A stretch of DNA of 64,000 nucleotides. Origin: Sorghum bicolor. Its lineage: Eukaryota > Streptophyta > Magnoliopsida > Poales > Poaceae. The notes below the pieces were generated by a model. That model saw only the letters and a list, made by a program, of their open reading frames with translations, did no database searches and was not told the origin of the DNA. The stretch spans positions 11,635,106-11,699,105 of the forward strand of contig NC_012877.2 in the NCBI RefSeq assembly GCF_000003195.3. The letters are read 5' to 3'. Positions 22,640 to 35,227 of this stretch are shown piece after piece (position 1 is the stretch's first letter; each line of letters opens with the position of its first letter). The translations under genes and the position numbers were made by a program.

Positions 22640-24537
22640 TCAATTGTCCTGGGATTCGTTGGGTGGCATAGTCAGTACTTCCGGTAGCGCCTCCTCTTTA
22701 TGTATAGTTATCTTCTCTTTCCATACCTGACTCGGTGCTTCGGTCTCCTCTAGATAATTCTGTTTAAACTCTACGTCTTCTGACCTTACGATTTCTCCTT
22801 CATAGTCTGCCCATCCGTCCTTGATGATTTGCCTCCTCTGGTTGCGGTTGCGTCGTTTTCTTACCAGCTTTGATTCTTCAAAGATATAGTTAGGGTCAGT
22901 AAAATAGCGGCGTACCTTCTCTGAGGGGAAGTGCATATGGACTTCTCCAGTTCCAATGTAGATGATTGCTTTAACGGTGCTGAGGAATGGTCTTCCAAGG
23001 ATGATGGGTGGATCGTACTCGTCTTCTCCCATGTCAATAACCTAAAAGTATGTGTAGACAAAATGACGTCTATTTCGACTGGGACATCAGTTACTGTTCC
23101 TTTAACCTCTCGAAATGTCTGGTCTGCCATCTGGAGCTGAATGTATGTTGGTTTTAGGGGCATGGTTCCGAACAAGAGCCGATAGGTGACTGCGGCCATT
23201 ATGTTGATGCCCGATCCGGTGTCGCAAGTCGTCTTGTAGAAGTTGTATCCATTTATGGAGCAATAGATGCTTGGCATTCCTGGATCGTCCTTCTTGGTCA
23301 AAAACGGTGACTTAAGTTGATGATCTTGACCTCCTTGAACTGCAGTGACCATCTTAGCTGACTCGGTCCACACTTGCTTGTTCCTGTGCCTCCTGTTGGT
23401 CCTCTTCCTTGATTCACGTCTGGATTGATCTGGGATTTGTTTAGTCCTGTTCTTGAAGAAAAATGTCTCCTTCCTCCCTTTGATGTAGAAACTGATCTTG
23501 GCAGCACTAGCGTAGATGACAGCTCCCGAGGTGTTCAAGAATGGCCTCCCTAAGATGATGGGTGCTCTCTCATCATTTCTGGTCTCTATCACCACGAAGT
23601 CTACTAGGGCATACAAGGGACCAACTCGGACACAAAGGTTCTTCAATATTCCTATTGGAAAACTTAATGCCTGATCTGCAAACTGCAAATACATGGTTGT
23701 CTCTAATAAAGGATATGTAAAGAATTTTTCATAGAGTACCCTGGGTATAATGTTGACGCTGGAGCCAAAGTCGCAGAGTGCTTCTGGAACGTCCACCATG
23801 CCGATGGAGATCGGGATGACGGGGCGTCCTAGATCACCTCTCTTGACCGGCAGAAAGTCAGTAGTGAATTCAGTGACGGGGTTACTCCAGTTATTACCTG
23901 CATCAAACATGTCTACAAGATTTGCAGATTCTAATCCTTCCGGTTGTGATGGTATACCGGGGTTAGTAGTTGGAACAGCAGCAGCTATTTGATTTAAGTG
24001 AGATTCAATCATTTTATTAAAGCTAATTTGATTCTTGATGGCAGTAGAGAAGTTATCCATTCTATTATTTGTATTTTCAAGCATTTTATCATTAGATGCC
24101 AATTTCTTAGATAGGTTATCCATTAGCTTTCTTTGATTAGTCACTAACTCTCTCAAAGGTGGAAAATTATTATTATTGTTGTAAGAATTATTACCTTGAT
24201 AATTACCTGAGTAGTTAGGCCTCTGTTGATTCCAACCTTGATTTTGTTGAGGACGGTAGTAGTAGTAGTAGTTGTTGTTGTTGTTTATGTAGTTCACATC
24301 CTCAAGTATCTCAGGGCAGTGATTGCCTGAGTGTCCAGTGTCTCCACACTCCTCACAAGTCATGTGAGAGTCGTAGATGTGCATAACTTCTATCTTATCT
24401 CCAGCTCTATCATCGAGCTTCTTCATGAGCAGGTCCAGCTTTGCAGACAGCATGTCTATCTCCTTGAGCTGATGCATACCTCCACCTTTCTTGCGTGTCT
24501 GGGTCCTTTCTTCATTCCAGCCTTGGTTGGACGCCAT
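22640..24537 (-). pseudogene. gag C-terminus and tandem proteases of F
   Basis: Continues the Gag frame cut at the GCCAT target site. Order: CCHC knuckle (CEECGDTGHSGNHC), N/Y-rich linker, protease-like domain 1 with DFGSS, domain 2 with DTGSG, basic C-terminal tail to the natural stop at 22640. Compared with B, one base is missing near 23069, shifting the frame inside domain 2. G interrupts it after the codon for the Met in VEKM. Confidence 0.85.
24533..24537. repeat. Target site duplication of G (left copy)
   Basis: GCCAT, repeated at 34307-34311. Removing G and one copy makes the F gag sequence continuous. Confidence 0.9.
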
Positions 24538-26102
24538 TGAAAGGATCTAATTGGCCTAGAGGGGGGGGAGAATAGGCGTATCTTAAAAACCTGAAACTCA
24601 AAAGCTCAAGTTGCGGAAGTTAAATGCCTGCCGGTACTACCGACAGTTTGGGCCGGTACTACCGGTGTAAGACAGCCAGTACTACCGACGCAACTGTTGG
24701 TACTACCGACGCCCTATGAGAGCTACGAAATCAGAGTAGATTGAGTTTTGATTTCAGATCTGAGAGTTACCCCACTCTCCTAGATGTAGTAGAGGATGAT
24801 GTTGAAGTTCCCTTGGCTCGGTTCTTCTCCAAAACGTAGATCGGCCCTTGTTCACCTATGAAAGGGAGTAGAGAGGAAGAACACGAAGAACACAAGAACA
24901 AGGGTAGTCGATGCTACCTCCACAGCAAGACAAGATATTTTTCTCGAGGTTTGGCAGTCCCCACGAAGGAGTTCCTACATCCCCGTTGTTGAGGTGACCA
25001 CGAAGGTCCGACCACTTAGGTCTCCTCCCTCAAGCAACCACACAGGTTAGCTCAAGATTTCTACTAAGAATCAAAGGGTTATACAAACACTTCGGGGTGC
25101 CCTCACAAATGAATCAACATGGGCAACCACGATGAACGCCTAGCCGGCTAGGGTTCCAAGAACCCAAGAGTAACAAATGCAAACCAAACCGGCAAGACGA
25201 AGAATCCAACTGCTCAAGTCACAAATCGAAGCTCCTAACTCTCTAATCACTTCTCTAGCTCGAATCTCTCAAGGAGTGAAGTCTAGGAGCAAAGAGGGAG
25301 AGAGAGTGGGTGAGTCAAAGCTTGGAGACTGATTTCTTAGATGTAGAGTTGAAGGAATGAGAGAGCTAACGGTCAGAAATGAGGGAAGAGCTATTTATAC
25401 ATAGGTCCTGAACAACTGCCGGTACTACCGGGGCAACCACCGGTACCACCGGCTACCTCAGATCTAACGGTAAGAAGTCTCTATGATTTGCGAGAAATAA
25501 GCCTACCGGTACCACCGGGCTTTTGTCGGTACTACCGACCATTGCCGGTATGACCGGTGGAAGGCCGGTACCACCGGCAGTTCAAGTCTCCGCAACCAAA
25601 GTCAGCGCAGATTTGGCCTACCGGTACTACTGGTGCTGGCCGGTACCACCGGCCCGAGCCCGGTACTACCGGTAGTTCATTTTCTCGCAAAACTCAGGAG
25701 AAAGGCTGGCACAGCCGGTACCACCGGCCCTGAGGGTTGGTACTACCGGGTCACCCTGGCAGAGAAGAAATTTCCTAGTGCTTCGTGCGTGCAAGTGTGT
25801 CTCTCAAGCGCAAGAAGTAAATTGACCTGAGCACCCTTATCCTCATCTTACCAACTTGATTTGCATCCCTCTTGATAGTGCGGCGTTTCCTATAACTCAA
25901 ACAAAGAATAAAAACTTTGTAGCCACTTGAGTCGAAACACCGTTCATCCATTAGAAATTTAGGGGTGCTATAATTCACCGAATGTTTTCGTTCAATTCCA
26001 TCAATGGACTAACACCTGTAAATTATGCTCGATAAACATATTAGTCCCTAATTTGGTTGTCCTTAATTATGAAAACCCACATCGGGGGCGAATGCACTTA
26101 CA
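24538..26102 (-). repeat. 3' LTR of G (1565 bp)
   Basis: Minus-strand start TGTAAGTGCATTCGCCCC at 26102, end CCTTTCA at 24538. It contains many inverted CCGGT-ACY-ACCGG units at about 24641-24706 and 25421-25755. It lacks a 22-bp piece present in the other LTR near 33803. Confidence 0.92.
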
Positions 26103-26118
26103 AACTCCCCCTTTTTGG
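26103..26118 (-). other. Polypurine tract of G
   Basis: Minus-strand CCAAAAAGGGGGAGTT next to the 3' LTR, typical of Sireviruses. Confidence 0.8.
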
Positions 26119-27576
26119 TAATTGATGACAACCAACTTAGGCTTATAAAAATTGAAAGAATTGAAGCTTTTGAATTCCAAAAATCAAGTTGAGCTCCCCC
26201 TTAATGTATGCTTTGGATTCGAAATTTGAAATCTTGATTAGAATCAAGATGGCATACATTAAGAACAAGCTCCCCCTAAATTTTGGAATTGGTGCGGTGC
26301 CTAAGTGTGTGTGAGATAATAAAGTGTGATGCATATGACAAGATATATCACAAAGAATAAAAAGAAAGAACTTGAATGGTTATGCAAGAAAGAAAAGGAC
26401 TTAGCTTATCATAACCATTCATAAACAACATTGCAACATTGCATCAGCACAATCCCAAAACAGCTGACACAAGCAGGATATAATAATGAAGCAAAGGTGT
26501 TTAGCTTACAATCAACCATCACACACACAAAGTTTAAGTTTACCACATGGTTCACCACACGAGATAATCCTAATACCAAGCCTAAAACCATATGAGATAA
26601 GCCTAACACTCCCCCTTTGGCATCAAATGCCAAAAAGGGTAGGCTTCATGAAGCTCCAAGGGACAAACGCAGTAGGTGAACTACTCAACATTATCATCAT
26701 CATCATCAAAGGCACTAGTTCACTGAAAACCCTGTTGCAGCTCAAACTCAGTGTCACGCTACACCTCATCATCCTGTGCTGCACCATTGCCATTATCATC
26801 TGTTGCTAGCCCTTTCCCTTTTGCTTGGACTTAGCATATATACGTCTGACATTCCAGTCCAGGTGCTTGCTGTCTTGCTAGAATGCAAAGCCAGTGACTT
26901 GCTCAATGATATACATGAGATACGGAGCATAAGGGAAGGACTGGTTGGAGGTCTAGGAACCCTCCTCAATGTGATGCCACAAGAGATCTGTCACACTGAA
27001 CCTCTTCTTAAGCCCAAAGCAAACAAGGATGGTTGCATCATGATTCCGAACTGAAGTAGCATCACCAACCTTTGTGTCAATAGTAGCACGGAGCAAATTG
27101 TTGAGCACATAGAAATAGGGCTTTAGACCTTCTGTCTTACCATTTGCCTTAGTCGGATCAACATTAGGCTGCTTCAATGAAATTAGCCCTGCCCACACCA
27201 TTTGGATAATGACCATATAAGCTAGGAGCATCACAGACATGGTGATCAAACCCAAAAAGGTGGAAGAACTGGCGGTAATCATACTGACAGTGAAGGCCCT
27301 CAGTCATCTAGTGAAGTATCTTGTGCTCTACATCAATGTAAACTGTGGCCCAAAACTGACAAATAACCTTTGTGTTCCAGTTATGCTTGAATGTCATAAG
27401 TTGCAGGAGGTCAAAAACTAGTGAGCAAAAATTCTAAAGGAGGTGAACCACATAGTATACTCAAACCAACTCAAATTTGTCTAGATTTCATGAAGCCATT
27501 ACATAACTATGGACACATTTGAGCTGTGAAAAATAGATTTTGAAAAAATTATACAATTTTTCACAAGAGTTTTTGC
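26119..27576 (-). other. Region between RT and 3' LTR of G, degenerate ORF remnant
   Basis: The expected copia RNase H is absent. On the minus strand, 27282-26953 is open (109 codons, including LLRATIDTKVGDATSVRNHD), and a continuation near 26950-26820 reads PYAPYLMYIIEQVTG before a stop. This could be a remnant of the extra 3' gene some Sireviruses carry, or a captured sequence. I do not recognise the family. The rest shows nothing. Confidence 0.35.
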
Positions 27577-28797
27577 CTATTCAAATACACACATGCACAC
27601 ACTAAACATAATACCAGCCCTAGATGCACAAAGGTAAAGCAAAGATCCAATCATGGAATGATATACCTTTTGATCAATGGCCTTGTCGTCTTCATCAAGA
27701 TCAAGATGTCCGGTTGTTGGCATTGGTGTCTTTATGGGTTCGGCCTTGTTAATGTCAAACTTCTTTAGCATGTCGGTGGTGTACTTGGTTTGACTTATGA
27801 ATGTGCCTTCTTTGAGTTGCTTGATTTGAAATCCAAGAAAGTATGTCAACTCCCCCATCATGGACATCTCGAATCTCTTGGTCATGATCCTACTAAATTG
27901 CTCACTGAAATCCGCATTAGTACTACCAAATATAATTTCATTGACATATATTTGGCATATAAAAATATCATTATTGACTTTGCGAGTAAATAAAGTGGGA
28001 TCGATTTTTCCAATCTCAAACCCTTGTTTCAGTAGGAAATCCTTGAGACAATCATACCAAGCTCTAGGGGCTTGCTTAAGCCCATAGAGTGCCTTGTCAA
28101 GCTTGTAGACATGATCGGGATGATGTGGATCTTCAAAACCCGGCGGTTGCTCCACATACACAGTTTCGAAGAGGGGGCCATTGAGGAATGCACTTTTCAT
28201 GTCCATTTGAAATAACTTGAAAACATGGTGAGCAGCAAAGGCAAGTAATATATGAATAGATTCAAGCCTAGCTGCAGGTGCATAGGTCTCCCCAAAATCC
28301 AAACCTTTGATTTGAGTGAAACCTTTGGCTACCAACCGTGCCTTGTTCCTTGTGACCATGCCATACTCATCTTCTTTGTTGCGGAAGACCCATTTGGTAC
28401 CTAAGACATTTTGCTTGGGTCTTTCCACCAAGGACTAGACTTTATTCTTGGTGAAGTTGTTTAGCTCCTCTTGCATGGCAATCACCCCATCTGGGTCCCC
28501 TCGTTGTGTGTCTCCCAAAATTCTGTCAACGGGATGATCCCATTGAATGGAGTGATGAACTCTTGGGTGAGGCACTGCTGTTCTTGTTTGAATTAGACCA
28601 TCATCTTCATCTTCATAGTCTTGGTTGATTGGAGAGTCTAGATCTTGAATGTTTTGATCACCTTCTTGGTTTGGCTCTTGTGCTTGAGGTGGATCTTGAC
28701 TAACTTGTTCTCTTGAGTCATGACTCCATGAGGTGGAAGCATCACCATGGGCATTGGTTGACCCATGATGCATGTTTGAATCATGAGGTATTTGCAC
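27577..28797 (-). pseudogene. Copia reverse transcriptase of G, active site lost
   Basis: Acidic linker (28797-28435), then a TAG where a Trp codon is expected, then RT from LVERPKQNVLGTKWVFRNK through LDFGETYAP, QMDMKSAFLNG, YGLKQAPRAWY and MIGSLLYL. The catalytic YVDD is YVNE at 27937-27948: both aspartates are replaced. The frame ends in VCMCVFE at 27577, before any RNase H. Confidence 0.88.
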
Positions 28798-28949
28798 ATG
28801 TGCATCATCATCTTCTTCTTAAACGGGTCTTACTTTACCGATAGCAAGCTTCTTGATCACTTGGTGAGATGGTTCTTCTTTACCTAAAATTTCAGCATTG
28901 ACTTGCTCCTTTTGAGAGCCGTCGCTTTCATCAAAGCTCATGTCTACCG

Positions 28950-30182
28950 CTATCTCAATTTGACCGGTGGTCTCATTGAGAACACGATAGCCATGTTCAT
29001 TAGTAGCATAACCAAATAAGAAACCTTCATCAACCTTGGTGCAAACTTAGAGCTTTTGGATTTCTTATTAAGTATGAAACACTTGCATCCAAAAACTCTA
29101 AAGTAGTCCACCTTAGGCTTTTTACCGGTTAGAGGCTCGTAGGCGGTTTTCTTCCTCAACTTGTAGAGGTACAAGCGGTTGATAGTATGACATGTCGTGT
29201 TGACAGCTTCCGCCCAATAGTCTTTTTCTGAAATCTTGTATTCATCCAACATTGCTATTATGGCTTCAATGAGCGTCCGATTCTTCCTCTCCACAACACC
29301 ATTTTGTTGTGGAGTGTATGGAACCGAGAACTCATGTTTGATGCCTTCTTCATCAAGGAAAGCTTAAATGTTGGTGTTTCTAAACTCTATCCCGTTGTCA
29401 CTTCTCACTTTCTTGATCTTCACTTCAAATTTATTTTGAGCTCTTCTTGAAACCTTCTTTAAGATCCCTTGGGTTTCACCTTTATCTCTCAAAAGGAACA
29501 CCCAAGTGAAGCGAGAAAAATCATCAACAATTACAAAACCATATTTGTTACCTCCAATACTTATATAAGCATTGGGTCTGAATAAGTCCATGTGAAGTAA
29601 CTCAAGTGGTCTTGATGTAGTCACGATGCTCTTAGCAGGATGCTTGTCTCCAACTTGCTTTCCCGCTTGACATGCACTGCAAATTCTATCTTTCTCAAAA
29701 GAAACATTTGTTAGTCCTAGGATGTATCCACCTCTTTGAAGATCGGCCAAGTTCCTCATCCCAACATGAGCTAGACAACGATGCCATAACCATCCCATGC
29801 TAGATTTTGCCACTAAACAAGTCTTGGACCCCACTCTACTAGATGAGAAATCAACTAGATAGAGCTTGCCCTTAAGTTGACCCATAAAAGCAATAGAGGC
29901 ATCCGACCTTCTAGAGACTTCTACACCCTTATTCGTAAAGAGACAATTGTAACCCTTCTCACAAAGTTGTGAGATGGACAACAAATTGTATCCCAATGAA
30001 TTCACAAGTAATACATTTGAAATTGAATTATCATTTAAGAAAGCAATTTTACCCAAACCAAGGATATCTCCTTTACTATTGTCACCAAAGACAATCCTTT
30101 CACATGCAACTTGATTTGGTTGAAAGGAGGTGAACATGTTCTTCTCTCCGGTCATATGATTGGTGCATCCATTATCAAGCAC
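28950..30182 (-). pseudogene. Protease and integrase of G
   Basis: Protease start is LDNGCTNHMTG at 30176-30168, where copia proteases have DSG; the Ser-to-Asn change fits a G-to-A transition. GAG-pre-integrase follows, with an HHCC zinc site (LWHRCLAHVG...CSACQAGK). Then the integrase core: first Asp in LLHMDLFRP, second in VRSDNGIEF, third acid in GVVERKNRTL. A stop at 29364 splits the core between the second Asp and the Glu. A frameshift lies near 29043. Confidence 0.85.
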
Positions 30183-30357
30183 CCATTTTGGTCCACCGGA
30201 GGAGTATTCCTACAACACAAGATTAAGCTTTTGTTTTAGGTCCTGAGATGGGACCTAGGGGGTTAGAAATGTAAGACTTGGGCACCCAAACACTCCTTAA
30301 GATTTGTCTCTTCTTAAGGGCACCCACATACTTCACAACAATCTTGCCATCCTTGTC

Positions 30358-32667
30358 CTAACAACACATGTAATAACAAATGTGATTGCGTGAAATAGGC
30401 ACTTGTTGCTTGGGCACCTCCACTTGCTTCTTCTTGATGTTCTTGTTGTTTACAAGTGGACTTGTAGGAGTAGCAACATTGTTCACCTTGTCAATAAGGT
30501 CAACAAGAGGCACACTCTTGTTGAACTTCACACAAGTCACCCCATTTATCATGTTTCTTCCATTGGCCTTACCATTGTACCTATTGTAACCGAGGCCATC
30601 CTTAATTATGGGCTGCCTTGATGCCTTGAACACATTTGCTGGTTGCTTGTCCTTGCACTTGCAACCAATCTTGACAATTGTGTTTAATCTTTGGATCTCC
30701 TTGTCCTTCTTTGCTTGCTCAACAAGGTTAGTAACACATGCATTTATATCAAAATTTGAGCATCTTTCACAACTTTTACTTGTTGAAGCTTTGGAATCCT
30801 TGGAAATGGTAGAGGTGCTAGTCCAAAGCTTGTCATAGTTTAGTTCAAGCTCATGATATTTAGTTGTAAAGCTTGTAAGGCTTTCTTGAATCAAACTATG
30901 ATCATTCTTTAGGCTAGCCAAAGAGTCATTAAGTGAAGAATATCCCTTAGACAAACGCTCATTAGCATCTTTGGCTAAAGACAATTCAACACTCAACTTA
31001 TCAGCCCTCTCCTTTACCTTGGAGAGACATGCTTCAAGTCCTTGGTTCTTCTCCCTTTCCTCTAGGAGCAATTCCCCTTGCGACTCAATGCATGACTCAA
31101 GCTTATCTTTGGCATATATTAGCTATAGGATTTTAGTTGCAGCAGCTTTACCATATTTCTTAATGAGATTTGATGCATAGTTTTCATCATCTTCATCATC
31201 ACTATCATATTCACTAGTGGTGTGAGTAGGAGAGTCAAATTGTACCTTATCTCCTCTTACCATAAGGCATGTAGGAGTGTCATGGTCGTCGTCGGAGAGG
31301 TTGGCGAAGAGTCTAGGTGATGAAGAAGTGCGAGTAAAGAGAGAGGTTGATGAAGCATTGTTGGTGAAGATGTTTGTTGAGGAAGATGCCTCTTGTATAG
31401 CGAGGGTAGCCATACTCTTCCTCTTATTGTCATTGTCATCATCACTATCACTGTCGGATTGCCATTCTTGGCCTAGATGTGCTTCACCTCTCTTCTTGTC
31501 CTTATACTTCTTGTCACCTTGCTTGGTGTATCTTAACTTCTCCTCTTTGTTAGGACACTCAGCCGCAAGATGGCCGGTGTCACCACACTCATAGCAAAAC
31601 CTCTTCTTGTATGGCTTGTTTACTCTATATATCCTCATATTATCTTTCTTCATTCTCAAGTAATTCTTGTACTTTCCCACTAGCATAGCTTGCTCTTTAT
31701 CAAGATCATCGTCATCATTATGCTTATGCTCACAACACCCTTTGTTGCAATGACTTGACTCACTTCCATGTGATGCCGTGAGTGCAATGCTCTTTCTTTG
31801 ATTGATTGTCTCCTTAGCTTCATCATCCAAGACTTCATGATGCATCAATTTTGCAAGCATCTCTTGAGGTCTGATCGTGTGGTAATTGTCTTTCTCCATA
31901 ATGACGGAGGCAAGCATATTGTTCTTTTGTCTATACACCCTACATATCTTTCTTGCTGCAGAGTTGTCATCCCATGTTGTTGCTCCAAGTGCTCTAATTT
32001 GGTTGATCAAGGACATGAATCTATCAAACATGGCCTTTGTTGTTTCTTCCTCAATCATGCAAAAATTCTCAATCTTACTTTGTAAGAGTTCAATGTTTCC
32101 AACTCTTACACTTTTATCTCCTTCAAATGACACCTTCAAAGTGTCCCAAATTTGCTTTGCATTCACCATTCCATTCACTTTGTTGTTATCCTCCAGAGTG
32201 AGGCATTGCAAGATCAAGGTCGCTGCCATTGCATTTAGGTGAAAGTCTCTTTCATCTTCGGGTGACCACTCATTTGGGTTTTGAGGTGTATTTACTCCAA
32301 TGTCCACCACTTCCCAACATCTTGCGGCTATGAGATGTAGCTTCATCCTATGAGCCCAATCGGTGTACCTTACACCATCAAATGTAGGTGGTTTTCCAGG
32401 ATTGATCATCGGCAAGGTTGGATTCTTGCTTGAATCACCACAGTCAAAGCTAGCTTTGTTGTAGTTCTTTGATGTTTTGCTACCATCTTCACTTTTATCT
32501 TCGCTACCCGATTCATGATTCTTTTTGCCTAGGAGCTCTTTCATCTTGTCAAGCTCTACTTGCATCTTCTGCATTTGCTCTTGTTGCTGCAGCTGTAAGG
32601 ATGCAGTGATCTGTGCTGTGATTTGATCAACAATTTGCTTTTGTGCTATTGGATCCATCTTGGCCAA
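30358..32667 (-). pseudogene. Gag of G, one in-frame stop
   Basis: Copia Gag (UBN2-type), N-terminus MAKMDPIAQKQ at 32667, Q/K-rich helix, core with LQCLTLEDNNKVNGM, CCHC knuckle CYECGDTGHLAAEC. An in-frame TAG/TAA at about 31123 splits it from a Glu/Lys/Ser-rich coiled-coil segment (31071-30700) and a Lys-rich tail. The frame is kept across the stop, so one mutation explains the break. The stretch 30183-30357 links to the protease with a frameshift. Confidence 0.82.
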
Positions 32668-32704
32668 TGTTGCTCCTCACGCGGTGAAGCATTTGTACGA
32701 GGAA

Positions 32705-32720
32705 CCTTGCTCGGATACCA
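32705..32720 (-). other. Primer binding site of G, initiator tRNA-Met type
   Basis: Minus-strand TGGTATCCGAGCAAGG, 2 bp after the LTR. The canonical iMet site is TGGTATCAGAGC, one mismatch in the core. Confidence 0.75.
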
Positions 32721-32722
32721 AT

Positions 32723-34306
32723 TGAAAGGATCTAATTGGCCTAGAGGGGGTGAATAGGCGTATCTTAAAAACCTGAAACTCAAAAGCTCAAGTTGCGGAA
32801 GTTAAATGCCTGCCGGTACTACCGACAGTTTGGGGCGGTACTACCGGTGTAAGACAGCCAGTACTACCGACACAACTGTTGGTACTATCGACGCCCTATG
32901 AGAGCTACAAAATCAGAGTAGATTGAGTTTTGATTTCAGATCTGAGAGTTACCCCACTCTCCTAGATGTAGTAGAGGATGATGTTGAAGTTCCCTTGGCT
33001 CGGTTCTTCTCCAAAACGTAGATCGGCCCTTGTTCACCTATGAAAGGGAGTAGAGAGGAAGAACATGAAGAACACAAGAACAAGGGTAGTCGATGCTACC
33101 TCCATAGCAAGACAAGATATTTTTCTCGAGGTTTGGCAGTCCCCACGAAGGAGTTCCTACATCCCCGTTGTTGAGGTGACCACGAAGGTCCGACCACTTA
33201 GGTCTCCTCCCTCAAGCAACCACACAGGTTAGCTCAAGATTTCTACTAAGAATCAAAGGGTTATACAAACACTTCGGAGTGCCCTCACAAATGAATCAAC
33301 ACGGGCAACCATGAAGAACGCCTAGCCGGCTAGGGTTCCAAGAACCCAAGAGTAACAAATGCAAACCAAACCGGCAAGACGAAGAATCCAAGTGCTCAAG
33401 TCACAAATCGAAGCTCCTAACTCTCTAATCACTTCTCTAGCTCGAATCTCTCAAGGAGTGAAGTCTAGGAGCAAAGAGGGAGAGAGAGTGGGTGAGTCAA
33501 AGCTTGGAGACTGATTTCTCAGATGTAGAGTTGAAGGAATGAGAGAGCTAACGGTCAAAAATGAGGGAAGAGCTATTTATACATAGGTCCTGAACAACTA
33601 CCGGTACTACCGGGGCAACCACCGGTACCACCGGCTACCTCAGATCTAACGGTAAGAAGTCTCTACGATTTGCGAGAAATAAGCCTACCGGTACCACCGG
33701 GCTTTTGTCGGTACTACCGACCATTGCTGGTACCACCGGTGGAAGGCCGGTACCACCGGCAGTTCAAGTCTCCGCAACCAAAGTCAGCGCAGATTTGGCC
33801 TGCCGGTACTACTGGCGTTTCACACCGGTACTACTGGTGCTGGCCGGTACCACCGGCCCGAGCCCGGTACTACCGGTAGTTTATTTTCTCGCAAAACTCA
33901 GGAGAAAGGCTGGCACTGCCGGTACCACCGGCCCTGAGGGTTGGTACTACCGGGTCACCCTGGCAAAGAAGAAATTTCCTAGTGCTTCGTGCATGCAAAT
34001 GTGTCTCTCAAACGCAAGAAGTAAATTGACCTGAGCACCCTTATCCTCATCTTACCAACTTGATTTGCATCCCTCTTGATAGTGCGGCGTTTCCTATAAC
34101 TCAAACAAAGAATAAAAACTTTGCAGCCACTTGAGTCGAAACACCGTTCATCCATTAGAAATTTAGGGGTGCTATAATTCACCGAATGTTTTCGTTCAAT
34201 TCCATCAATGGACTAACACCTGTAAATTATGCTCGATAAACATATTAGTCCCTAATTTGGTTGTCATTAATTATCAAAACCCACATCGGGGGCGAATGCA
34301 CTTACA
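32723..34306 (-). repeat. 5' LTR of G (1584 bp)
   Basis: Starts TGTAAGTGCATTCGCCCC (minus) at 34306. Inverted CCGGT-ACY-ACCGG units at about 32815-32895 and 33598-33955. Confidence 0.92.
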
Positions 34307-35067
34307 GCCATCTTCTCCACAAGAGCTGTGGCTTGTGATATGGTAAGTGATAAGAATGCTCCTCCAGCTGCAGCATCCATGGTCTCTCGGGCACTGTTGC
34401 CGAGCCCATGATAAAATGTCTGCATTAGTAGCCAACTCTCCATTCCACGATGGGGACATTCTAGGATATAGTCTTGGAAGCGCTCCCATGCTTCTGGAAT
34501 AGATTCATCATGTTGTTGCTGAAAACTTATAATCTTCCCACGGAGAGCATTGGTCTTGCCCATGGGAAAGAATTTAGCCAGGAAGTTTGTTGAGCAGAGT
34601 GCCCGCGTAGTATTCTTCTCCTTTGTAGCGTAGAACCACTACTTCGCTCTTCCTAACAGTGAGAATGGGAAGAGGCGAAGTAGTATAGCATCTCTGGGGA
34701 CTCCTGATATGGTGAATGTGCTGCAAATCTCCAGGAAGTGTTGTAGATGAGTACTAGCATCTTCGTGTGCCTTCCCACAGAATTGGTTGGATTGCACCAT
34801 GTTGATAAGTCTAGGCTTGAGCTCAAAGTTGCCGTCGATCTCTGCAGCAGGTCCAGTGCGGATGTTGTCCGTAGTGGGAGCTGAGAACTCGCGGATTGAT
34901 TTGTTCGCCATGGCTTCGAACTCTGAAGACAAGTTCCGGTGATCTTCTTGATTGGATGAAGCTTCTTGCTGAAGTGTTGATGATCTCTTCTTGAGCTTGG
35001 CTCTTGTTTTCCTGAATAAGGCTTCGGGATTGTCAACAAAATTTCCTGGAAGATGTCTTCTATTCAT
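34307..35067 (-). pseudogene. gag N-terminus of F
   Basis: Starts at the conserved ATG (35067, MNRRHLPGNF) and runs through the Gag core to the G insertion. A TAG at 34639-34641 replaces the CAG of A within RAKQWF. The other half lies at 22640-24537. Confidence 0.85.
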
Positions 35068-35202
35068 ACATTCCCCTGCATAAGATAAAAATAGAAGAAT
35101 ATCGGGGTAAAACTGTATGAGAGAATAGATAAGCTCAATCATATTAGTGATGCGAATGATAACTCGAAAATCTATATCCATTCCTGATTAGTAATCAACC
35201 TT

Positions 35203-35219
35203 CCCCGGCAACGGCGCCA
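35203..35219 (-). other. Primer binding site of F, tRNA-Asp
   Basis: CCCCGGCAACGGCGCCA on the plus strand, the reverse complement of the A-type PBS, 8 bp from the LTR end. Confidence 0.88.
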
Positions 35220-35227
35220 AAAATGCT

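Larger units (their letters stand above)
24538..34306 (-). mobile_element. Sirevirus-like Ty1/copia element G, full length, nested in F
   Basis: Minus strand: 5' LTR 34306-32723, iMet-type PBS, gag, PR, INT, RT, PPT, 3' LTR 26102-24538. Ends are TG..CA, and the 5-bp target duplication GCCAT is at 24533-24537 and 34307-34311. About 28 substitutions plus two indels between the LTRs (hand count, about 1.8%) suggest insertion well under one million years ago at a commonly used grass LTR rate of 1.3e-8 per site per year. It cannot encode active proteins (see the genes). RNase H is missing. Confidence 0.93.

Noticed and set aside
24641..25755. CRISPR-like regularly spaced repeats
   Set aside because: Spacing is irregular, the units are palindromes inside a plant LTR, and both LTRs carry them.
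30386..30838. Plus-strand hydrophobic frames opposite G gag
   Set aside because: Shadows of the minus-strand coiled-coil coding sequence.
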